This document shows positions 6,115 to 10,582 of a stretch of 10,582 nucleotides of DNA, in pieces (positions within the stretch are counted from its first letter, which is position 1; every line of letters begins with the position of its first letter). Origin of the DNA: an uncultured Peptococcaceae bacterium. Its GTDB lineage: Bacteria; Bacillota; Peptococcia; Peptococcales; Peptococcaceae. The position numbers and the translations under genes are program-made. The stretch spans positions 1 to 10,582 of the forward strand of contig CAUDRX010000073.1 of NCBI GenBank assembly GCA_958451915.1, read 5' to 3'. The notes below the pieces were generated by a model. That model did not search any database. It was not told the origin of the DNA and worked only from the letters and a program-made list of their open reading frames with translations.

Positions 6115-6788
6115 GCCTCTCCCTCCTTCCAGACATAACCGACACCATGTACTGTTCGGATATGCACAGGATGCTTCGGTTCACGCTCTATCTTTGCGCG
6201 CAAGCGACGGATCGTCACAGAGAGTGTATTTTCATCCACAAATCGTCCCTGCGCATCCCAGACATGAGAAAGGATCTGACTTTTTGTGAGCACCTGTCCA
6301 CGATTCTCAACAAGATAACAGAGCAGTTGAAACTCAACTTTGCTCAAAGAGACCATTTCGCCGTCATGTATCACTGTGCAAGCATCCCTGTCGATCGTAA
6401 TACCTGCTGAATGCATCCTTGTATGCGGCCGCGCTGCCTGAAGGATTCTTCGTACACGTGCCTTTAGCACAGCCAGAGAAAACGGCTTCGACATATAATC
6501 TGCCACCCCAAGCGCCAGCGCCTTTACCTCATCCATCTCAGTATTGCGTGCCGTAAGCATAAACACCGGCGTGTCACAAAATCCACGCACAGTCTCCAGC
6601 AGCTCGTAACCGTCTCCGTCCGGAAGGTTACAATCCAAAATAATCAGATCCCAGCTGCTTTCATAAAGACACGCCAAACCCTCCCGCACGGTCGCTGCAC
6701 TTTCGACCGCATATCCTTCCATCTCTAAGGCAAAGCCTAAACCTTCTCTCAGATCTAAATCATCCTCTATGATCAAAAGTCTGGCCAT
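6111..6788 (-). CDS. OmpR/PhoB-family response regulator
   Basis: The 225-residue protein has a receiver domain (1-118) with acidic pocket E8/D9/D10, phospho-acceptor D52 in LIILDCNLPDGDG, switch T79 and K101 in SKPF. A winged-helix DNA-binding domain follows (about 125-222), with LSKVEFQLLCYLVENRGQ, a recognition-helix region around NTLSVTIRRLRAKIE and the closing HIRTVHGVGYVW. It is the first gene of a two-gene operon, and its TGA overlaps the kinase ATG. Its start at 6786-6788 is preceded by a GAAGGTGA ribosome binding site. The most likely target is the ABC transporter promoter in the gap at 5115-5211, where OmpR-type half-site repeats occur. No matching repeat was seen upstream of the regulator itself, so autoregulation is not evident. 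Confidence 0.95.
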   Translation of the reverse strand: MARLLIIEDDLDLREGLGFALEMEGYAVESAATVREGLACLYESSWDLIILDCNLPDGDGYELLETVRGFCDTPVFMLTARNTEMDEVKALALGVADYMSKPFSLAVLKARVRRILQAARPHTRMHSAGITIDRDACTVIHDGEMVSLSKVEFQLLCYLVENRGQVLTKSQILSHVWDAQGRFVDENTLSVTIRRLRAKIEREPKHPVHIRTVHGVGYVWKEGEA

Positions 6789-6814
6789 TAAAAATCACCT
6801 TCTTTACTGCATTT

Positions 6815-6843
6815 ATTTTATCCGCATACACCCCCTCTCGCAA
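6815..6843 (-). promoter_or_regulatory. Candidate promoter of the response regulator/kinase operon
   Basis: On the minus strand, TTGCGA (6838-6843, four of six to the -35 consensus), a 17-base spacer and TAAAAT (6815-6820, five of six to the -10 consensus) lie about 27 bases upstream of the start codon. The short leader holds only the ribosome binding site. Confidence 0.5.
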
Positions 6844-6849
6844 GACTAC

Positions 6850-6880
6850 AAAAAAAGAACACGGCCAAAGACCGTGTTCT
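6850..6880 (-). terminator. Rho-independent terminator of the amidase gene
   Basis: AGAACACGG (6856-6864) pairs with CCGTGTTCT (6872-6880) around a seven-base loop. On the minus strand the stem leads into seven T residues (6850-6856, the last forming the base of the stem). It lies 14 bases past the amidase stop codon and separates it from the two-component operon. Confidence 0.9.
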
Positions 6881-6893
6881 CTCAATCTTAGAA

Positions 6894-8543
6894 TCAATAC
6901 GCGAAGAAATTATACAGGCCATTATACATCCCTGTGGCCAGTTTTTCCCAATAATCCGGGCTCTTAAGCAATGCCAGATCATGCGCATTACTCAGGAAAC
7001 CACATTCGATCAGGACACATGGCACTTCTGTTTCACGCAGAACAGAGAAGTTGCTGTATTTGACATAAGCAGGTTCTCCGGTCGCGCTTGCCATCGCACT
7101 GTTCATCACAGTTGCAAACTCATTACGCATGTCTTCCTGAGCCGCCGTGGTCAAACGGATGTCATCAGTGAATGCCCAGGTGCCAATCCCACTCGCAGAA
7201 GAACTTGCACTGTCACCGTGGATCTCAATGAAGGCATCGGCATTGGCCTGGTTGGCGATCACAGAGCGTTCATATAATGTCATATCGATCGGATTTTCAT
7301 CTTCACGGATCATGATCACTGTTGCACCTGCCGCTGCCAGTTTATCACGAAGTTTCTGAGCAACATAAGTATTAAAATCCACTTCGTCAAAAGATGGATC
7401 TATGGTACTTACTGCACCACGGTCGATCGCACCGCCAGTGCCATATACCCCATGCCCGGCAGAAACAACGATCACTTTGCCAGCAAGACCTGTTGTGCCA
7501 TTCTTATGTTTCGCTACGGCAGTCACTGTAAATGTATTACCATTGATATCCAGACGGAAGTAGCCATTATCTGTGACATTGCAGGTCATCAATACATCAT
7601 TGCTGCCGCTGTTCTCGACCTTGAAGCCATTAAACGGGGACATATTTTCAGCCGGCTGCCAGGTGCCCCCGCTGATTTGCGCCCCGCTGATCTTCACGAC
7701 CAACTGATTGCCATCATTGCTCACGACAGATGGTGTTCCATCACCGATATCAAAAGCGATACTGGATTGGCCGGCAACCGATGTATCACGATTGGTCACC
7801 GTCAAGGTACCATTGCTGTCACCCGTGACGGTGCTGCCACCGTTGTCGTTATCGTCATCTGGTGTCGGATCGGTGGTCGTCTGATTGCTCCCAGTATAGA
7901 CCGAGACCAGCCACGATGCAACATATGCATCCGCGTCGTTAGAAGTTTCGATCTTATACCAATCGCCGCCTTCACCTGAAACCTTACGCAATACCTGCAG
8001 ATACTGATTACCGTATACTTTCCCTACAATACTGTAGCTGGTACCTGGACCCGAACGAAGATTTACATACTCCCCCGCTCCCAAAGCGTTGACCTGAATA
8101 ATCGTCTGAGAGAGGTAAACGGTGCCGTTATCCCACTCGACACCACAATCCAACGCTTCACCGACAACACGCAGCGGCACCAAAGTGCGGCCACTCACGA
8201 TCGTCGCAGGAACGTCCAGCGTTTGAGCCGTCCCATTCAGCGTATAATTCGTCTGGTCTGCATAAAGTACCAACGTATTAGAACCCTTACTCACTGTGAT
8301 CGAGCGATCTGTTCCGTTCCAATATACACTGGCATCCAGATTCTCACTGATGACACGGATCGGTACCATTGTACGGGAATTGATGATCTGCGGTGCAACA
8401 TCAGAAGACAATGTCTCACCGTCAATAACGATCTTGACATCCGCAGCTGCTGCAGGTTCCGCCGGAGCAACGGCCTGTACAGTGCAGGCTGTCGCCAGTG
8501 ACAGTGCCACTGCAGCTATGAACTTTTTAAAATGATTCGTCAT
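6894..8543 (-). CDS. Secreted N-acetylmuramoyl-L-alanine amidase with CuAO-like, SH3, AMIN and Amidase_3 domains
   Basis: The 549-residue cell-wall hydrolase cuts the bond between MurNAc and L-alanine of peptidoglycan. In order: a signal peptide (1-34, likely cut near VQA-24 or AAA-34); a copper-amine-oxidase N-terminal-like region (36-147) with two repeats, SRTMVPIRVISENLDASVYW and SGRTLVPLRVVGEALDCGVEW; a bacterial SH3 domain (150-216, VNLRSGPGTSYSIVGKV); an acidic T/D/N/G linker (220-245); an AMIN-like beta domain (246-345); and the Amidase_3 catalytic domain (356-547). Likely zinc and catalytic residues are present: H364 (SAGHG), E387, H442 (IEIHGDS, where relatives often read SIHANS) and E513 (LIECGFLSN). 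The start has a GAAAGGGAG site. The upstream gap (8544-8629) is AT-rich with no promoter I would commit to. It is probably monocistronic. Confidence 0.93.
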   Translation of the reverse strand: MTNHFKKFIAAVALSLATACTVQAVAPAEPAAAADVKIVIDGETLSSDVAPQIINSRTMVPIRVISENLDASVYWNGTDRSITVSKGSNTLVLYADQTNYTLNGTAQTLDVPATIVSGRTLVPLRVVGEALDCGVEWDNGTVYLSQTIIQVNALGAGEYVNLRSGPGTSYSIVGKVYGNQYLQVLRKVSGEGGDWYKIETSNDADAYVASWLVSVYTGSNQTTTDPTPDDDNDNGGSTVTGDSNGTLTVTNRDTSVAGQSSIAFDIGDGTPSVVSNDGNQLVVKISGAQISGGTWQPAENMSPFNGFKVENSGSNDVLMTCNVTDNGYFRLDINGNTFTVTAVAKHKNGTTGLAGKVIVVSAGHGVYGTGGAIDRGAVSTIDPSFDEVDFNTYVAQKLRDKLAAAGATVIMIREDENPIDMTLYERSVIANQANADAFIEIHGDSASSSASGIGTWAFTDDIRLTTAAQEDMRNEFATVMNSAMASATGEPAYVKYSNFSVLRETEVPCVLIECGFLSNAHDLALLKSPDYWEKLATGMYNGLYNFFAY

Positions 8544-8629
8544 GATTGCTCCCTTTCATAAGAATTAGTCGACATTGCAACCAATCCTAATTTTAATACA
8601 AGCATCAAAAAAAATCGTTACAAAGCAAT

Positions 8630-8658
8630 AAAAAAAGCCAAACTCAAACGAGTTTGGC
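8630..8658 (-). terminator. Rho-independent terminator of the cold-shock gene
   Basis: GCCAAACTC (8637-8645) pairs with GAGTTTGGC (8650-8658) around a four-base AAAC loop, and on the minus strand leads into seven T residues (8630-8636). It sits 16 bases past the stop codon of the cold-shock gene. Confidence 0.92.
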
Positions 8659-8674
8659 CAAACAGATTTTTCAC

Positions 8675-8872
8675 TCAAAGTTTAACGACATTTGCCGCCT
8701 GGTCACCACGATCACCCGAAACTACATCAAACTCTACAGCCTGACCTTCTTCGAGCGTCTTATAACCGTCACCCTGAATGGCAGAAAAGTGCACAAAGAC
8801 ATCCTCGCCTTCGCTAATGGTGATAAAACCATAGCCCTTTTCATTATTGAACCATTTTACTTTTCCTGTCAT
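8675..8872 (-). CDS. csp: Cold-shock-domain protein (CspA family)
   Basis: The 65-residue protein is a single cold-shock OB-fold domain that binds single-stranded RNA and DNA and is normally a cytoplasmic RNA chaperone. It starts MTGKVKWFNNEKGYGFI and contains RNP1 (KGYGFITI, residues 12-19) and RNP2 (VFVHF, 25-29). The aromatic binding residues W7, F8, F16, F26, H28 and F29 are all present. The ATG at 8870-8872 was chosen because it has a strong GGAGGT site six bases upstream and gives the standard family N-terminus. An in-frame ATG at 8918-8920 would add 16 unrelated residues translated from the leader and is rejected. The leader is about 100 bases and structured, as in other regulated csp genes. 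No clear terminator separates it from trmD upstream, so some read-through transcription is possible. Confidence 0.95.
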   Translation of the reverse strand: MTGKVKWFNNEKGYGFITISEGEDVFVHFSAIQGDGYKTLEEGQAVEFDVVSGDRGDQAANVVKL

Positions 8873-8900
8873 CACTGACCTCCAAAATAATATTAGTATC

Positions 8901-8932
8901 ATCGGCAAACGGCCGATCATATTGTAATGATC
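8901..8932 (-). promoter_or_regulatory. Overlapping alternative hairpins in the cold-shock leader
   Basis: Two short perfect stems share bases: GATCAT/ATGATC (8915-8920 with 8927-8932, six-base loop) and ATCGGC/GCCGAT (8901-8906 with 8912-8917, five-base loop). The segment 8915-8917 belongs to both, so only one stem can form at a time. They lie in the transcribed leader about 30-60 bases before the start codon. A switch function is inferred by analogy with temperature-responsive csp leaders, not demonstrated. Confidence 0.4.
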
Positions 8933-8976
8933 AACAACATGTATTCGTAATTTCTTACAAAAGATACTTAGCTGAT

Positions 8977-9005
8977 ATTATATCAGACTTTTTTGACGAC
9001 AGCAA
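8977..9005 (-). promoter_or_regulatory. Promoter of the cold-shock gene
   Basis: On the minus strand a consensus -10 TATAAT (8977-8982) carries the TG extension (TGATATAAT), with TTGCTG (9000-9005) as a partial -35 at 17 bases. The -10 is inside a small inverted repeat CTGATA-N3-TATCAG (8972-8986). Transcription would begin near 8970, giving a leader of about 100 bases. Confidence 0.65.
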
Positions 9006-9030
9006 AACATTTTATCTTATCCCAGGAAAA

Positions 9031-9816
9031 TTATTGAACCTTTTCCTCATGCTTTTCACAAATTGTTTCATAACGTTCTTTGAGATCTGGCATCTCCAAA
9101 AAGATCTCATCCAGCAATTTCCTCTCGATTTTCGAGAGTTCATAATCTCTCAAAAGGTCCGGGCGCCGTTCCAATGTACGTCGCAGCGCTTCTTTCTTCT
9201 GCCATTTTGCGATATTTTCATGATGGCCACTCAACAGTACCTCTGGTACTTCTTTACCTTCAAACACCCTCGGCTTTGTATATTGAGGATATTCCAGCAA
9301 GCCATGGTAAAAGGAATCGTCTTCAAAAGAAGCCTGCTCCTTGATCACTCCCGGCTGAAGACGCGCAATCGTATCGATCATTACCATAGCCGGCAGCTCA
9401 CCGCCCGTTAAAACGTAGTCACCGATCGAATACTCGTCTGTTACATAATCACGGATACGCTCATCAAAGCCTTCGTAGTGACCACAAACAAACGCCAGAT
9501 GATCATATTTTGCCAGGCGATTAGCTTCCGCTTGGTTAAAGACCTTGCCTTGCGGAGACACAAGGATGATCGGCACTTCCGTTTCTGCAGGGATATGGGC
9601 CCTCAGCGCATCAACGATTGGCTGTGGCTGCAGCAGCATCCCTACTCCGCCACCATACGGTGTATCATCCACATGTTTAAATTTGTTCTGGGCATAGTCC
9701 CGAAAATTTACAATCTCGATATCCAAGCGCTGTTTTTCTACCGCTTTCCCGATCAGGCTGGTGGTCAACGGTCCCTGGAACATCTCTGGGAACAGAGAAA
9801 AGATCGTGATCTTCAT
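9031..9816 (-). CDS. trmD: tRNA (guanine-N1)-methyltransferase TrmD
   Basis: TrmD transfers a methyl group from S-adenosylmethionine to N1 of G37, next to the anticodon of a subset of tRNAs, and so prevents +1 frameshifting. The 261-residue length is normal. The SPOUT trefoil-knot region is clear: DDTPYGGGVGMLLQP (50-64), ILVSPQGKVFNQ (84-95), FVCGHYEGFDERI (109-121) and SIGDYVLTGGELPAM (130-144). R152 and the aspartates D166/D167 in EDDSFYHGLLEYPQYTKP match the catalytic region of the family. The C-terminal helical domain (about 175-261) contacts tRNA. Its ATG overlaps the rimM TGA by one base (TGATG), so translation is coupled. No rplS follows; the next gene is csp, and no clear hairpin terminator is visible between 8987 and 9030. 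Confidence 0.97.
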   Translation of the reverse strand: MKITIFSLFPEMFQGPLTTSLIGKAVEKQRLDIEIVNFRDYAQNKFKHVDDTPYGGGVGMLLQPQPIVDALRAHIPAETEVPIILVSPQGKVFNQAEANRLAKYDHLAFVCGHYEGFDERIRDYVTDEYSIGDYVLTGGELPAMVMIDTIARLQPGVIKEQASFEDDSFYHGLLEYPQYTKPRVFEGKEVPEVLLSGHHENIAKWQKKEALRRTLERRPDLLRDYELSKIERKLLDEIFLEMPDLKERYETICEKHEEKVQ

Positions 9817-10328
9817 CAGTCTACCAATCCTTTCGGCAGTTTCACATCCATGCGCCCCGCTTCCAGATCAACATTAAGAATCACATCTTTCAATGCCGGG
9901 AGCAACAATTCTGGATATATGGTACTCTTAACCACATAAACATCATTGGCGCCAGGCTGCAGAACTTCACTGATCACACCAAGCGCCTGGTCGTTCTCAT
10001 AGACCTTTAAACCAATGAGGTCATCGATATAATAAGCACCCTCTTCCAAAGGCATACGATCGCTCTTGTTGATCGCCAAATGGCAATTTTTGAGTGCTTT
10101 GGCCGCATCCATATCATCGATCCCCGCTAATTTCACCAGCACAAATCCTTTGTGATACCGCACGCCTTCAACCTTAAAAGACGTGTAGCATTTTTTTCGA
10201 TCTTCAAGGAACACTTCTTCCAAAAGATCGTAACGCGACGGATCGTCAGTCAATGGTTCTACTTTGAGTTCGCCGTGAACACCATGCGCGTTCAGGATTT
10301 TTCCAATACGAGTCTTATCCGCGCTCAC
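9816..10328 (-). CDS. rimM: Ribosome maturation factor RimM
   Basis: RimM helps assemble the head of the 30S subunit, binding ribosomal protein S19 and assisting 16S rRNA maturation. The 170-residue protein has the N-terminal RimM beta barrel (RIGKILNAHGVHGELKVEPLTD, 7-28, to about 87) and a C-terminal PRC-barrel (about 95-168) with IDDLIGLKVY, PGANDVYVV and the closing VDLEAGRMDVKLPKGL. The start is a GTG at 10326-10328. It overlaps the stop of the upstream gene by four bases (GTGA), which supports this start even though the nearest AAAGGAA site is about 12 bases away. It is co-transcribed with ylqD and trmD, a common Bacillota order. Confidence 0.96.
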   Translation of the reverse strand: MSADKTRIGKILNAHGVHGELKVEPLTDDPSRYDLLEEVFLEDRKKCYTSFKVEGVRYHKGFVLVKLAGIDDMDAAKALKNCHLAINKSDRMPLEEGAYYIDDLIGLKVYENDQALGVISEVLQPGANDVYVVKSTIYPELLLPALKDVILNVDLEAGRMDVKLPKGLVD

Positions 10329-10582
10329 TTGTTTCTGATTTCCTTTACGATATCATCTTCGATGACAATCTCATATTTTGTATTAGCAGAAAATGAATCG
10401 CCAACTTTAATGCTTGTGACGAACTCTCCATCGCCTGCATCAACTTCACTACCATTAACAAGATCATCGACAGCAGCCAACGCCTTATCGAACTGATCTT
10501 TATATATATTGATCTTTTCTCGTTCAGCATTAAGCTGCGCACGGATCGCTTCCGTCTGAGGATGTGCTTTCAGGGTCAGTTC
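10325..10582 (-). CDS. ylqD: YlqD-family protein (partial, C-terminal 85 residues)
   Basis: This frame is open from the right edge of the window and ends with TGA at 10325-10327; the N-terminus lies outside. The visible protein has an alpha-helical, charged first half (PQTEAIRAQLNAEREKINIY, then KDQFDKALAAVDDLV). A short beta-type C-terminus follows, with IKVGDSFSANTKYEIVIEDD and ending IVKEIRNK. This resembles the C-terminus of Bacillus YlqD, which ends in VGD...KTIVIKDGIIxEIR. The position just upstream of rimM is that of ylqD in the rpsP-ylqC-ylqD-rimM-trmD order. The molecular function of YlqD is not established. Its stop overlaps the rimM GTG by four bases, indicating translational coupling. 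Confidence 0.75.
   Translation of the reverse strand, partial: ELTLKAHPQTEAIRAQLNAEREKINIYKDQFDKALAAVDDLVNGSEVDAGDGEFVTSIKVGDSFSANTKYEIVIEDDIVKEIRNK

Noticed and set aside
6894..6930. Possible lipoprotein signal in the amidase (C20 in LATAC)
   Set aside because: The residue three before the cysteine is Ala rather than the usual Leu/Val/Ile, and good signal peptidase I sites follow; a simple secretion signal is more likely.
7452..7979. Plus-strand open frame (175 codons) antisense to the amidase
   Set aside because: It lies entirely within the AMIN/SH3 coding region of a well-supported gene and shows no domain or translation signal of its own.
8873..8920. In-frame upstream start extending the cold-shock protein by 16 residues
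   Set aside because: The extension is encoded by the hairpin leader, matches no family N-terminus, and skips the strong GGAGGT site in front of the ATG at 8870-8872.
10345..10542. Minus-strand open frame of 65 codons upstream of rimM
   Set aside because: It is out of frame with the YlqD-like frame that runs to a GTGA overlap with rimM; its Met/Leu/Ser-rich product has no matching family features.
1..10582. CRISPR arrays, insertion sequences, prophage genes or toxin-antitoxin pairs
   Set aside because: No regularly spaced repeats, transposase motifs, terminal repeats or small paired genes were seen; all sizeable frames are explained by the genes listed.

Overview
The window looks like the chromosome of a low-to-moderate-GC member of the Bacillota, most likely a Clostridia-type anaerobe. 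The evidence is the ylqD-rimM-trmD gene order, strong purine-rich ribosome binding sites on nearly every gene, a cell-wall amidase with copper-amine-oxidase-like N-terminal repeats, and a NifX/NifB-type iron-molybdenum cofactor family protein. No genus can be named from this. Every protein gene is on the minus strand. The only plus-strand transcript is a two-tRNA unit.

Layout from left to right. (1) The 5' end of a NifX/NifB-type gene (1-150), with a good promoter flanked by two copies of a palindrome centred on GGCATATGCC. (2) A membrane-anchored zinc-ribbon protein of unknown function (306-1184) with its own promoter and terminator. (3) A 329-base gap, then a strong plus-strand promoter driving tRNA-Glu(TTC) and tRNA-Val(TAC), a terminator, and a second hairpin that can stop both converging transcripts. 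(4) An ABC transporter (ATPase 4434-5114 and large FtsX-type permease 1755-4433), with a two-component system directly upstream (response regulator 6111-6788 and histidine kinase 5212-6114). The two pairs are separated by a 97-base gap holding a terminator and a cluster of TGACAG/CTGTCA half-sites. (5) A secreted N-acetylmuramoyl-L-alanine amidase (6894-8543). (6) A cold-shock protein (8675-8872) with a roughly 100-base leader that can fold two mutually exclusive hairpins. (7) The ribosome/tRNA maturation cluster ylqD (partial), rimM and trmD, tightly overlapped.

How the parts work together. The kinase/regulator/ATPase/permease block has the layout of envelope-stress or antimicrobial-peptide sensing and detoxification modules: the regulator probably activates the transporter promoter through the repeats in the 97-base gap. 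The amidase next door is also a cell-envelope gene, but it has its own terminator and no shared regulatory repeat was seen. The ylqD-rimM-trmD block is housekeeping translation machinery; rplS, which often follows trmD, is absent and a cold-shock gene lies there instead.

I did not find a clearly new multi-gene system. The most interesting signals are regulatory: the twin operator around the NifX-family promoter, the shared repeat/terminator between the two-component system and the transporter, and the overlapping hairpins in the cold-shock leader.
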